A stretch of 64,000 nucleotides of DNA from contig OZ242345.1 in the NCBI GenBank assembly GCA_965208605.1, positions 1,488,001 through 1,552,000 of the forward strand, read 5' to 3'. Positions 24,631 to 33,447 of the stretch are shown in pieces (the first letter of the stretch is position 1; each line of letters opens with the position of its first letter). This DNA is from UBA9659 sp965208605. GTDB lineage: Bacteria > Pseudomonadota > Gammaproteobacteria > Pseudomonadales > Azotimanducaceae. The translations under genes and the position numbers were made by a program. The notes beneath the pieces are model-generated. The model saw only the letters and a program-made list of their open reading frames with translations, was not told where the DNA came from and made no database searches.

Positions 24631-25854
24631 ATGGATATTCGAACCCGGCTTGCCCTGGCGCTGGTTTTCTTTTCCCTTGCTAGTATGAGCCTGCTAGGTG
24701 TGTTTGCTTACACCACTTCCGCGACTCTGTTGCAGAAGATGTCCATGCGGCACCTTGACGCCCTGGCGGAGAGCAAGCAGCGAGAGATTCTCAAGGTGTA
24801 CCGGGGCTGGGAAGACAAGTTGCGTTTGGTGAAGAGCCAGCCGCAACTGCGGGCATCTATTGAGGACTATGTAAAGCGGGACCAGCGGAATGAACGCCGC
24901 CAGATAGAAAGGATTATTCTAGGGATTGTCGAGAATACCGAGATAGATGGTATTGATAAGTTGAGTGTGTTCGCTGTTGACGGCAGCAGAATTGCTTCTT
25001 TTGGTTACTCCAATATTACCTCCTCCAGTGCACAATTTATTCACATGCCCACCAGCAAGGGCATCATTTATGGTGGCACTCATGTGGGGACCCACCCCGA
25101 TAAACCGGATGGCATACAGCTGGTGCTTAGCACGGGGGTAACCGATACAGAAGATGAACTGATTGGCAGGATTGAATTAATTATTGATGCGGCGGCACTG
25201 CTTGATGTGACCAGCGATTACACCGGGTTGGATAAAACTGGCGAGATCTTTGTTGTTCAGGAAATAAATGTTCAGAAGATAGGTCAGCAGAACACAAGCA
25301 AAGCCTTGCAACGACTTAATCCCCCGCGGCATCCCCTTGAAAACTGGAGTAATCAACAGGCTCTGAGTAGTGCCACCGATGATATGCGTCGGGCTTTTCC
25401 CGATAGTCGCCCAGTGGTTCCTGAGGAATACACCGATTACCGCGGCGAGGTCGTCTGGTCAGCCACTCGTTTCTTGCCTATCCAGGGCTGGGGTCTGGTG
25501 GTCAAAATTGACATTGGAGAGGAAGCAAAACGGGTGCATTTATTGCGCAAATCCTTATTTGACATTGCCATTGCCCTATCAGCCTTTGCCATTGTCGGCG
25601 GCACCCTGCTGGGTTTTTATCTCGCCCGCCCGATCCGTAAATTGGCAGTAGTGGTGGAACAGATACAACAGGGTGAAGATCAGATTCGTGCCGAGGTTAA
25701 GGGTAATGATGAAGTTGCCTACCTGGCGAAGGTCATCAATACCTATCTGGACGATATAGAATCAGAACGGCAGGATGCTACCAAGGAGTCGGCGAAGTCT
25801 CCCTTGGACCCTCCCTTGGACCCTCCCCTGGACCCTACCCGCCACGATGCCTGA
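24631..25854 (+). CDS. Cache-HAMP membrane receptor without output domain
   Basis: The 407-residue protein has an N-terminal membrane segment (8-28) and a periplasmic Cache-like sensory domain (about 30-305). A second membrane segment (about 310-333) and a HAMP domain follow (ARPIRKLAVVVEQIQQGE to about 385). It then ends, with no kinase, cyclase or chemotaxis domain. The tail carries LDPPLDPPLDPT, encoded by 12-nt repeats at 25801-25838. Its stop overlaps the start of the next gene by eight bases. It may have lost its output part, or it may signal through a partner protein. Confidence 0.8.
   Translation: MDIRTRLALALVFFSLASMSLLGVFAYTTSATLLQKMSMRHLDALAESKQREILKVYRGWEDKLRLVKSQPQLRASIEDYVKRDQRNERRQIERIILGIVENTEIDGIDKLSVFAVDGSRIASFGYSNITSSSAQFIHMPTSKGIIYGGTHVGTHPDKPDGIQLVLSTGVTDTEDELIGRIELIIDAAALLDVTSDYTGLDKTGEIFVVQEINVQKIGQQNTSKALQRLNPPRHPLENWSNQQALSSATDDMRRAFPDSRPVVPEEYTDYRGEVVWSATRFLPIQGWGLVVKIDIGEEAKRVHLLRKSLFDIAIALSAFAIVGGTLLGFYLARPIRKLAVVVEQIQQGEDQIRAEVKGNDEVAYLAKVINTYLDDIESERQDATKESAKSPLDPPLDPPLDPTRHDA
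25801..25838 (+). repeat. 12-nt tandem repeat at receptor C-terminus
   Basis: About three copies of a CCCTTGGACCCT-type 12-mer lie in frame at the end of the receptor gene, directly before the start of the antiporter gene at 25847. They encode PLDP units. Confidence 0.85.
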
Positions 25855-26797
25855 AATCATCGCCTTCATTATGCTGTTTGGCGGCTTTGTCTATCTTTTG
25901 CTGGGTGGCGAACTCTTGGTTCTTGGTGCCCTCAGTCTGTCCAGAAAAAGCAATATCCCACGGGTTGTCATTGGCATGACGGTGGTCGCCATGGGCACCT
26001 CAGCACCAGAGTTGATGGTGTCGATCCTCTCTGCCACCTCGGGTCATCCGGGGATTACCATCGGCAATATAGTGGGCAGTAACATTGCCAATGTGCTGCT
26101 GGTGCTCGGTATCCCGGTGCTAATCTATCCGATCGCTTGCACTCAGCAAGAGCTACCGCGACAAACTCATCTAATGATCGGGGTATCGCTCTTGTTTATT
26201 GTGATGTGCGTCTATTCACCCATATCTTTTCTTGAGGGACTGCTCCTCATTTTTATTTTATTGTGCTTCCTGGCACTTGTTTTCCGTGGGGTCGTCGTCC
26301 TCTCAGGCCTGGATGATCTAGAGGAAGGGCAGCAATTCGGCGTCGGGCAGCCACATAATCCGGGCACGATCATTCTCTTTATTGTTTTAGGTGCGCTTAC
26401 CCTACCCCTGGGTGCCTATTTGGTGGTGGAGAGCGGTGTTGCTCTGGCAACAAGTTGGGGTGTTGCCGAGGCGGTGATAGGTCTCAGTCTGATCGCCCTG
26501 GGGACTTCCCTTCCCGAGTTGAGCACTCTGGTGATTGCCGCTTTGCATAAAAGTCCGGATGTAGCTATCGGAAATGTCGTGGGTAGCAATCTCTTCAATA
26601 TTCTGGCTATTCTGGGTATTACCGCTTTGTTGACGGACATTCCGGTTGCCCCGGAATTTATAAAATTGGACCTCTGGGTCATGTTTGCCAGTTCAATAGT
26701 CTTGTGGCTGTTTGTGTTGACCAAAGCCACCATCGGCAGGGTTACTGGTGGCTTGTTGTTGTCGGGTTATATCTTTTATCTCTACTCAATTTATTAA
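25847..26797 (+). CDS. Calcium/sodium antiporter (CaCA family)
   Basis: The 316-residue membrane protein has the two inverted alpha repeats of the CaCA family. The first holds MGTSAPELMVSILSA and GNIVGSNIANVLLVLG; the second holds LGTSLPELSTLVIAA and GNVVGSNLFNILAILG. The Glu in each GTS.PEL motif binds the cation. It exchanges Ca2+ for Na+ or H+ across the inner membrane. I chose ATG 25847, overlapping the receptor stop; an upstream in-frame extension would only translate the repeat. Confidence 0.92.
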   Translation: MPEIIAFIMLFGGFVYLLLGGELLVLGALSLSRKSNIPRVVIGMTVVAMGTSAPELMVSILSATSGHPGITIGNIVGSNIANVLLVLGIPVLIYPIACTQQELPRQTHLMIGVSLLFIVMCVYSPISFLEGLLLIFILLCFLALVFRGVVVLSGLDDLEEGQQFGVGQPHNPGTIILFIVLGALTLPLGAYLVVESGVALATSWGVAEAVIGLSLIALGTSLPELSTLVIAALHKSPDVAIGNVVGSNLFNILAILGITALLTDIPVAPEFIKLDLWVMFASSIVLWLFVLTKATIGRVTGGLLLSGYIFYLYSIY

Positions 26798-26855
26798 GGA
26801 ATGAATAGGCTCGCGTAAATTTCTAGATTGAAGACACCCTAGTAAAGAGGTGGTG

Positions 26856-28220
26856 ATGTTCGGCAGACAGCTTGACACAAAATCCGGGAAGAAATTTTCG
26901 ACACTCACCGCGGTTGCCATTGTTGTCGCCAACATGATTGGTACGGGTGTATTTACCAGTTTGGGTTTCCAGCTCGTTGATATCAAATCAACCTTTGTGT
27001 TGCTGAGCTTGTGGCTGGTCGGTGGTGTTATCGCCTTTTGCGGCGCGCTTGCCTATGCTGAACTCGCCTCGCGCCTGCCGCGCTCTGGTGGTGAATATAA
27101 CTTCCTATCTCGCATCTATCATCCGGCCGCGGGGTTTATATCGGGCTGGATTTCGGCAACGGTAGGCTTCGCCGCCCCGAGTGCACTTGCCGCTATGACC
27201 TTCGGTGCTTATCTCGCGGCAAGTCTGGGGCAGGTCTCCGCCACCCTGATGGCGAGTCTGCTGGTGCTAGCCTTGACCCTGGTGCATGCCTTCTCCCGGG
27301 TAGCGAGTGGCGGCGTGCAAACGGTATTCACGTTACTCAAAATCTTGTCAATTATGCTCTTCGTGTTCCTGGCAACTGGTGCGGTAGCAACACCTCAGGA
27401 GGTGCGCTTGTTGCCTGTTGAGGGGGACTGGGCATTGCTGACCGGTGGTGCCTTTGCGGTATCGCTGATTTATGTGAACTATGCGTTTACCGGCTGGAAT
27501 GCGGCGACCTACATCACCAATGAGATTGAATCGCCCCGCAAGACAATGCCCTTTATTCTGGCTGGCGGCACCCTGTTGGTGCTGGTGCTGTACCTGGTGT
27601 TGAACTACACCTTCCTCTATGTTGCGCCCATGTCGGCGTTGGAAGGCAAGCTGGAAACGGGCGTGATAGTGGCGGAGCATGCCTTTGGCGAAAGGGGTGG
27701 CCGGATGATGGGGCTGGTGCTTGCGGCCCTGCTCATTTCCACAGTGAGTGCCATGGTGATTGCGGGACCAAGAGCCTTGCAGGTCATCGGGGAGGACTTT
27801 CGATTATTTCGGTTTCTGTCCCAAACCAACGCCAATGGTATTCCGATGGTGGCGATATTTGTGCAGTCCGGGGTGACCTTGTTTTTTATTATGAGTGCAA
27901 CATTTGAGTCGGTGCTGGTGTTTGCCGGGTTTGTGATGGGGGTGAATACGGTTTTTGCAGTGGCGGGTGTGTTCATCTTGCGAGCAAGGGAGACAAGAGA
28001 GGAAGCGAGTCAGGTGTATAGATGTTGGGGTTATCCGGTGACGCCGCTGATTTTCCTGGCACTGATGACCTGGAGTTTGATTTATATTCTTATCAATCGT
28101 CCTGAGGAGGGGCTGGCAGGGCTGGGCATGATTGCTGTCGGGGCATTGCTGTACTGGTTTTCAGAAAGATTTAATCAAGGGCTCAGACGGCGTCCTCATC
28201 GCCAGCATCAGCATCGCTAG
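26856..28220 (+). CDS. APC-family amino acid permease
   Basis: The 454-residue protein has about twelve hydrophobic segments and an APC-type first helix (NMIGTGVFTSLGF), with GALAYAELASRLPRSGGEY shortly after, typical of amino acid/polyamine/organocation transporters. Start ATG 26856 has an AAAGAGG ribosome site five bases upstream, better than the GTG codons before it. Substrate unknown. The last 38 bases overlap the end of the crotonase gene on the opposite strand, and the tail RPHRQHQHR is encoded by the edge of a 30-nt repeat array. Confidence 0.9.
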   Translation: MFGRQLDTKSGKKFSTLTAVAIVVANMIGTGVFTSLGFQLVDIKSTFVLLSLWLVGGVIAFCGALAYAELASRLPRSGGEYNFLSRIYHPAAGFISGWISATVGFAAPSALAAMTFGAYLAASLGQVSATLMASLLVLALTLVHAFSRVASGGVQTVFTLLKILSIMLFVFLATGAVATPQEVRLLPVEGDWALLTGGAFAVSLIYVNYAFTGWNAATYITNEIESPRKTMPFILAGGTLLVLVLYLVLNYTFLYVAPMSALEGKLETGVIVAEHAFGERGGRMMGLVLAALLISTVSAMVIAGPRALQVIGEDFRLFRFLSQTNANGIPMVAIFVQSGVTLFFIMSATFESVLVFAGFVMGVNTVFAVAGVFILRARETREEASQVYRCWGYPVTPLIFLALMTWSLIYILINRPEEGLAGLGMIAVGALLYWFSERFNQGLRRRPHRQHQHR

Positions 28221-29196
28221 CATGAACATCGCCAGCATCAGCATCGCTAGCATGAACATCGCCAGCATCAGCATCGCCAAAGCCCTGACGCTGACTGACG
28301 GGCAGGGGTGCAAAGTCACCGGCTCTTTTTTCTGCATTGGCGAGCATGGCTTCTTGGATTTCTTCCAGCTTAAACATGCTTGAATTCCAAATGGCGATAT
28401 AGTCCAGCCCATCGGCCGTGTTGTGGTCCCGAGCATAGTTGATGATGCGCTTACAGCCATAGACGGCAAGGGGTGCTTTGCTGGCTATCTCGGTAGCTAT
28501 CGCCATGACCTTTTTCAACATGCTGGCATGGTCTGGATAGACGGCGTTGACGAGTCCTATGTCTTTTGCTTCCGCGGCCTTGACCCGTCGCCCCGTGTAT
28601 GCCATTTCCCGGACATAGCCTTCAGGAATCAACTTCACCAGCCGTGGAAAGGTGCCGACGTCCGCCGTCATGCCGATATTGGTTTCGAATATGGTGAAGA
28701 AGGCGTCTTCCGTCGTGTAACGAATGTCGCAGGCGGTCACTAGATCTACGCCGCCACCGATACATCCGCCTTGTATTGCGGCGAGCACCGGTATCCGGCA
28801 ATTTTCAATACAACTGAATGTATCTTGCAGGTGTAGCACATTGTCGTAGAAGGCAGCGCTCGCCTGGAGCCGTTTGGTTTTCTTATCTTTATGGTCAACC
28901 TGCCCGATGTTAATAAATGAACTCACATCAAGACCGGCGGAAAAATGCGGACCCGTAGACGACAGGACAATGACCCTTGCCTGAGCACCATGATCAATCG
29001 TTTTAATGATCTGCGGTAATTCCTGCCAGAAACGCGGATTCATACTGTTCCGTTTTTCCGGACGATTCAGCACCAGATGGGCAATGTTGTTTTCTATTGA
29101 TAGGGAAAAACATTCATAGGGTGCTTTTGAAGGTAGAGGGGAAGGTTTTGGAGCAGACTGCGCCGAAGACTTTGCAGATGACTTTGCAGAAGACAT
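28183..29196 (-). CDS. Crotonase, dienoyl-CoA isomerase-like
   Basis: The 337-residue protein matches delta3,5-delta2,4-dienoyl-CoA isomerases. It has the oxyanion-hole loop FSAGLDVSSF and GGCIGGGVDLVTACDIR. The block FETNIGMTADVGTFPRL contains the Glu and Asp of that subfamily. It shifts double bonds during oxidation of unsaturated fatty acids. Both ends are unusual. The N-terminus starts with SSAKSSAKSSAQS (12-nt repeat at 29158-29193). The C-terminus has a ten-residue repeat DADAGDVHAS from the 30-nt array at 28198-28278. The 3' end overlaps the permease gene. Confidence 0.88.
   Translation of the reverse strand: MSSAKSSAKSSAQSAPKPSPLPSKAPYECFSLSIENNIAHLVLNRPEKRNSMNPRFWQELPQIIKTIDHGAQARVIVLSSTGPHFSAGLDVSSFINIGQVDHKDKKTKRLQASAAFYDNVLHLQDTFSCIENCRIPVLAAIQGGCIGGGVDLVTACDIRYTTEDAFFTIFETNIGMTADVGTFPRLVKLIPEGYVREMAYTGRRVKAAEAKDIGLVNAVYPDHASMLKKVMAIATEIASKAPLAVYGCKRIINYARDHNTADGLDYIAIWNSSMFKLEEIQEAMLANAEKRAGDFAPLPVSQRQGFGDADAGDVHASDADAGDVHASDADAGDEDAV
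28198..28278. repeat. 30-nt tandem array spanning two gene ends
   Basis: Two perfect 30-base units (28201-28230 and 28231-28260) are followed by a partial third to 28278. On the minus strand they encode the acidic DADAGDVHAS repeat of the crotonase. On the plus strand they encode the basic end of the permease. The copies are identical, implying recent expansion. Confidence 0.92.
29158..29193 (-). repeat. 12-nt tandem repeat at crotonase N-terminus
   Basis: Three in-frame 12-mers (TCTTCTGCAAAG, TCATCTGCAAAG, TCTTCGGCGCAG on the minus strand) follow directly after the start codon and encode SSAK, SSAK, SSAQ. Confidence 0.85.
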
Positions 29197-29364
29197 GATT
29201 AAACACCTGAATGATAGAAGCCCTGAATTATGAACCGGAGAGGTGGGGTTGTCTAGGCGGTAGCCTTGTCCAATACGAGATGATACTGAACGGGAGCCGT
29301 GTTTCTAACACGAAATGATACTGAACTAGCCTGAACCCTGTTCATGATGGAAGGATGAAACCCA

Positions 29365-29556
29365 TCATGAATCCTGGATCAGGACAAAATCCTCCGACAG
29401 CTCAGCTTGGTTGTAGGCAAAGGCTGCCGTCAGCGTTAAACCGTCAGTGACGACAAAGGTTACATCGCTCTCTACGCCGGTGATTTGAGCGACTTTGCAA
29501 GCCTCGATATCAAGGCAAAACAGCCGCCGAATCGCCTTGAATTTCTTCTCCGAAAT
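29365..29556 (-). pseudogene. Chimeric remnant: IS1595-like transposase start joined to TonB receptor piece
   Basis: A minus-strand frame without a start codon reads ISEKKFKAIRRLFCLDIEAC then KVAQITG, like the N-terminus of IS1595/ISXO2-type transposases. It continues directly into GVESDVTFVVTDGLTLTAAF and AYNQAELSEDF, a pattern common in TonB-dependent receptor barrels. TGA follows at 29365-29367. Two unrelated gene fragments thus share one frame. The surrounding 29197-29643 gap holds no intact gene. A 17-base direct repeat (ACGARATGATACTGAAC) lies at 29275 and 29310. Confidence 0.55.
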
Positions 29557-29643
29557 TCAGGAACGAATGAAATACTTGTTTTTCATTTATAAAACTATTA
29601 GTTATGAGCATTTGCTATACCTTAAAGTATCTTGAACCAGCGC

Positions 29644-30504
29644 TTACTCTAAAGCTGATTCTTTAAGAAACAGTGTGGGATTAACCCGCACATTGTTCAA
29701 ACTGACAGCCCAGTGTAAATGAGGGCCGGTAACCCTACCTGTCTTGCCTACTCTACCGATGGTTTGACCCGCAATTACCTTGTCTTCAAGCGCTACTTCT
29801 ATGCTACTCAGATGGCAATACATGGTGATGAGTCCATGGCCATGATCTAGCAGGACAGTGTTGCCGTTAAAGAAATAATCGCCTAATGCCAAGACGCTAC
29901 CCGCTGCGGGCGCGACGATGCGCTCCCCCTCTGGGGCAGCTATATCTAGACCGCTGTGGGATGCTCTGGGTTGCTCGTTGAGTAGGCGTCGCAAACCGAA
30001 GGTGCTGGAAACTGTGCCCTGGACCGGCAACCGAAATGCCGTCTCAACACCCTCTTGATGGGAAAAGCGGGTGAATGCTTGATTCATTGCCAACTTCTCT
30101 CTGGCTATACGGTCAAGATCCCGTGCCGAGGGATTCACCTGACGCTCATTGGTGATGCGTAGTCGCTGTACTTCGTAATCGCGATGCTGCACCTCAAAAA
30201 CAACTCTGCCAGTGGGCGTGTCCAGGTGTTTTTCTCCTGCAGAGGCATTCAGGGGAATGCCTACGACTGCAATATATTGCCCGCTTTGTTCAAGCACCAT
30301 GACCGGGGCCTGATTGAACTTGACCTGAGTAGGGGTAGGCACCGGGACCAGGGCGATGCCGCCAGCAACCGGGTCATGCTGCGGCAAGGCAAGGGTCGTG
30401 GCGGGGAAAATAACGCACACTAAGAAGAACTGGAAGAAGAGCCGGAAGAAGGTCGTGAAGCAGGGTCTGAATAGGCTCGTCAAGCCAGTCGTGGTGATTA
30501 TCAT
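29644..30504 (-). CDS. M23-family (LytM) metallopeptidase
   Basis: The 286-residue protein has an N-terminal membrane or signal segment (about 15-40). A C-terminal peptidase_M23 domain carries HSGLDIAAPEG, YCHLSSIEV and the zinc-binding HLHW motif. It likely cuts or senses peptidoglycan in the envelope. The zinc ligands H..D and HxH appear present, so it may be active. Its start overlaps the xseA stop by four bases, so the two are co-transcribed. Confidence 0.9.
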   Translation of the reverse strand: MIITTTGLTSLFRPCFTTFFRLFFQFFLVCVIFPATTLALPQHDPVAGGIALVPVPTPTQVKFNQAPVMVLEQSGQYIAVVGIPLNASAGEKHLDTPTGRVVFEVQHRDYEVQRLRITNERQVNPSARDLDRIAREKLAMNQAFTRFSHQEGVETAFRLPVQGTVSSTFGLRRLLNEQPRASHSGLDIAAPEGERIVAPAAGSVLALGDYFFNGNTVLLDHGHGLITMYCHLSSIEVALEDKVIAGQTIGRVGKTGRVTGPHLHWAVSLNNVRVNPTLFLKESALE

Positions 30505-31802
30505 GCTTCTTTTTTCCTTAATGCTTCTGGCGGCTCGTCAAAGCTGTCATCCACAGTAGCCTGGATCTGCCCTTGCATGAGGCGGGCAGTGAGCTTGTCA
30601 CCCCTATGCAGCTGCTTGGCATGCGTGATGACTTGATGTTTGTCAGTATCGGTGATGATGGCATAACCACGTTGCAATGTTGCCAGGGGACTCATGGCTT
30701 GCAACTGTGCCGCCCGGCGTTTAATCCCCGACCGATATTCAGCGAACCGGCGGTTGATGGCCGCAATCAATCGGCGTTGCGATTCTTCTAATCTGTAATC
30801 TTCTAGTTGGCGACCGCTTTGACTAATGAGACGCCGCTCTAGTTCATCAAGCCGTTGGTGTAGACCTTCAAGCCGTTTGGCGGGGTGTCTAAGCCGCCGA
30901 TGTAGATGCTTCACTTCCCGACTATGATGGGAAAGTAATGCAGTAACCGCCTGCGTCATGGCTTGTTGCCTGGTTCGTATCGTGTCAAGCCACACCTTGA
31001 CATCCGGGGTGATGAGCTCCGCTGCCGCCGATGGTGTTGGGGCGCGTAAATCAGCCACGAAGTCGGCGATGGAAACATCCGGCGCATGCCCAATGGCGGA
31101 AACTATAGGTATGTTGCTTGCCGCCATGGCACGCGCGACCGGTTCTGTATTGAATGACCAGAGGTCTTCAAGCGAGCCGCCACCTCTGGTGAGCAGGATC
31201 AAATCAAAGGGTTCCTTTTGATAGCGGTTAGCTAGTGCAATAGCTTCAACAATCTGCGCGGCGGAGATTTCTCCCTGAACCTGCACCGGTATGATGCTTG
31301 CTCGCATAGCCGGAAACCGCCGCCGCATAATGGTGAGCACATCTCTGATGGCATCACTGGTAGGCGAGGTGATGATCGCTAGATGTTGGGCTAGTGCGGG
31401 CAGGGGTTTTTTTATCGCATCGGCAAATAATCCCTCAGCCTGGAGACTGGCTTTAAGCTTCTCAAAAGCACGGCGGAGCAGACCATCACCCGCCGCCTCA
31501 AGGGACTCGGCGATGATTTGGAAGGCACCACGACCTTCATACAGGCTGACTCTTCCTCGGACTATGACCTGCTGACCGTCCTCCGGCTTGAATGGCACCG
31601 CTTGATTGCGATTGCGAAACATGGCACATCGCACCTGCGCCTTGTCATCCTTGAGGGTGAAGTACCAGTGCCCCGAAGAGGGCTGGGAATAGTTTGATAT
31701 TTCACCCTCCACATAGAGAATCGGAAACTCAGATTCAAGCAGTCTTTTCACCTCCCGATTCAATTCGGAAACGGAAATCACCTGTCGATTAGAAGTTGTC
31801 AT
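30501..31802 (-). CDS. xseA: Exodeoxyribonuclease VII large subunit
   Basis: The 433-residue protein has an N-terminal OB domain (VSELNREVKRLLESEFPILY, HWYFTLKD). The catalytic region follows (AIITSPTSDAIRDVL, LILLTRGGGSLEDLWSFN, SAIGHAPDVSIADFVADLRA PTPSAAAE in adjoining stretches), then a long coiled coil. With XseB it degrades single-stranded DNA. I use ATG 31802; a GTG just before it abuts the upstream stop. The H in GHAPD replaces the more common GHETD/GHEID form, a small variation. Confidence 0.93.
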   Translation of the reverse strand: MTTSNRQVISVSELNREVKRLLESEFPILYVEGEISNYSQPSSGHWYFTLKDDKAQVRCAMFRNRNQAVPFKPEDGQQVIVRGRVSLYEGRGAFQIIAESLEAAGDGLLRRAFEKLKASLQAEGLFADAIKKPLPALAQHLAIITSPTSDAIRDVLTIMRRRFPAMRASIIPVQVQGEISAAQIVEAIALANRYQKEPFDLILLTRGGGSLEDLWSFNTEPVARAMAASNIPIVSAIGHAPDVSIADFVADLRAPTPSAAAELITPDVKVWLDTIRTRQQAMTQAVTALLSHHSREVKHLHRRLRHPAKRLEGLHQRLDELERRLISQSGRQLEDYRLEESQRRLIAAINRRFAEYRSGIKRRAAQLQAMSPLATLQRGYAIITDTDKHQVITHAKQLHRGDKLTARLMQGQIQATVDDSFDEPPEALRKKEA

Positions 31803-31805
31803 CAC

Positions 31806-32852
31806 TCAGCCTCTACCTCTTGCTGGCACTGATTCATTTTTAGATGGTGTTGCTTGGGGGTGGTTTATTTCCTTGGCAATTTCCCCCGCTATCTCATAAG
31901 AATGGAGCCGCGCTGCATGCTCAAAAATAGCCGAAGTAAAAATCAATTCGTCAGCACCGGTGTGTGCAATGAAGTCAATGATTTCTCGTTTGACACTTGC
32001 CTTAGCACCTACTGCTTCGCAACGTTTCATGCTGTTAAGTAACTGCTTATCTTGTGGGGACAACTGGTCTTCATAATTCATTATAGGCGGCGACAGTTGC
32101 CCGGGGGTACCTCGCCGAAGATTCAAAATGAACTGGAGCCCAGAAGAGCGTAGGAACTGGGCTTCTTCATCAGTGTCCGCGGCGCAGATGTTATAGCCCA
32201 GCATGATGTAGGGTGCCTGGCTTTGCTCGGAAGGTTGGAACCTATCCCGATAGATAGCAATCGCTTCCAGCATAGCATCCGGTGCAAAATGAGACGCAAA
32301 AGCAAAAGGCAAACCCAGCATGGCGGCTAGTTGTGCACCAAACAGACTGGAGCCGAGAATCCACAGTGGCAGCTCAGTGCCAGCACCAGGGACGGCGGTT
32401 ACTTTTTGCCCTGGCACCGGATGTTTGAAGTAATGCTGGAGTTCCACGACATCCCGTGGGAAGTCATCAATGTTACCGGTCAAGGTGCGGCGTAGCGCCT
32501 GGGCGGTGAGCGGGTCGGTGCCAGGTGCCCGACCCAGACCAAGCTCTATTCGCCCCGGGTACAGGGCCGCCAAGGTCCCGAACTGCTCCGCTATCATGAG
32601 GGGTGCATGATTGGGCAACATAATGCCGCCCGCACCGACCCGGATAGCGGCGGTACCCCCCGCTATATGCCCGATGACCACTGAGGTTGCCGCGCTGCCT
32701 ATGCCTGGCATGTTGTGATGCTCCGCCACCCAATAGCGTTCAAATCCCCAAGCTTCCGCCTGTTGGGCGAGCTCAAGACCACGAGCCAGGGCCTCGGCAG
32801 CATTGCTACCCTGCGTAATCGGCACAAGATCAAGTACGGAAAAACAAGTCAT
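31806..32852 (-). CDS. Luciferase-like FMN-dependent monooxygenase
   Basis: The 348-residue protein matches the LLM class flavin monooxygenase branch that includes YhbW: FSVLDLVPITQGSNAAEAL, WVAEHHNMPGIGSAAT, GGIMLPNHAPLMIAEQFGTL and PGRIELGLGRAPGTD. It would use reduced flavin and oxygen on an unknown substrate. I chose ATG 32852, which starts right before the first strand of the barrel; the upstream in-frame extension has no family match. It lies directly before xseA. Confidence 0.88.
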   Translation of the reverse strand: MTCFSVLDLVPITQGSNAAEALARGLELAQQAEAWGFERYWVAEHHNMPGIGSAATSVVIGHIAGGTAAIRVGAGGIMLPNHAPLMIAEQFGTLAALYPGRIELGLGRAPGTDPLTAQALRRTLTGNIDDFPRDVVELQHYFKHPVPGQKVTAVPGAGTELPLWILGSSLFGAQLAAMLGLPFAFASHFAPDAMLEAIAIYRDRFQPSEQSQAPYIMLGYNICAADTDEEAQFLRSSGLQFILNLRRGTPGQLSPPIMNYEDQLSPQDKQLLNSMKRCEAVGAKASVKREIIDFIAHTGADELIFTSAIFEHAARLHSYEIAGEIAKEINHPQATPSKNESVPARGRG

Positions 32853-32984
32853 CAGACAAATGGCTACTGGGTTGGGAGCATCCATTCTACCTATAATTAG
32901 ATGCTGGTAGCATGTAACATCTAACATCTAAGCAGCCACTCCTAAGAAGCCGCTCCGCTTAATCACAGACCAGAGGTTGGCAAC

Positions 32985-33416
32985 ATGACCAGAGACAATG
33001 TTAACGACAGTACTATCAACAGTGCTATTAACAGTACTAACAGCAGTACTCACTACAACAGGCTTAACGAGGCTGAACAGCAGGTTATTCTCCATAAAGG
33101 CACCGAGGCACCCTTTGTCGGCGAATACACGGATCATTTTGAAGCGGGCGGCCACTATGTGTGCAAACAGTGCGATGCGCCCCTGTATCGGTCCGAGCAT
33201 AAATTCCAATCCAGTTGTGGCTGGCCAGCCTTTGATGATGAGATTGAAGGCGCAGTTCGGCGGATACCTGATGCGGATGGTCACCGTACGGAAATACTAT
33301 GCACCAACTGCGATGGGCATCTTGGACATGTGTTTGAGGGTGAAGGCAGCACCCTGAAAAACATCAGACACTGTGTTAATTCTATTGCTATGAAATTTGT
33401 GCCCTCCGAAGGGTAA
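32985..33416 (+). CDS. msrB: Peptide-methionine (R)-S-oxide reductase
   Basis: The 143-residue protein has the MsrB fold: zinc sites CKQC and CTNC, SSCGWPAF, GHVFEGEG and the catalytic cysteine in RHCVNSIAMKF. It repairs methionine-R-sulfoxide. The N-terminal 24 residues are an Asn/Ser/Thr-rich run produced by four in-frame 12-nt repeats (33009-33056). This extension is not part of the enzyme core. Confidence 0.93.
   Translation: MTRDNVNDSTINSAINSTNSSTHYNRLNEAEQQVILHKGTEAPFVGEYTDHFEAGGHYVCKQCDAPLYRSEHKFQSSCGWPAFDDEIEGAVRRIPDADGHRTEILCTNCDGHLGHVFEGEGSTLKNIRHCVNSIAMKFVPSEG
33009..33056 (+). repeat. 12-nt tandem repeat at MsrB N-terminus
   Basis: Four in-frame 12-mers, AGTACTATCAAC, AGTGCTATTAAC, AGTACTAACAGC and AGTACTCACTAC, lie eight codons after the start and encode Ser-x-x-x units. 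Confidence 0.88.
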
Positions 33417-33447
33417 TGATTGATTGGAACTACTGACTGGAGATAGG

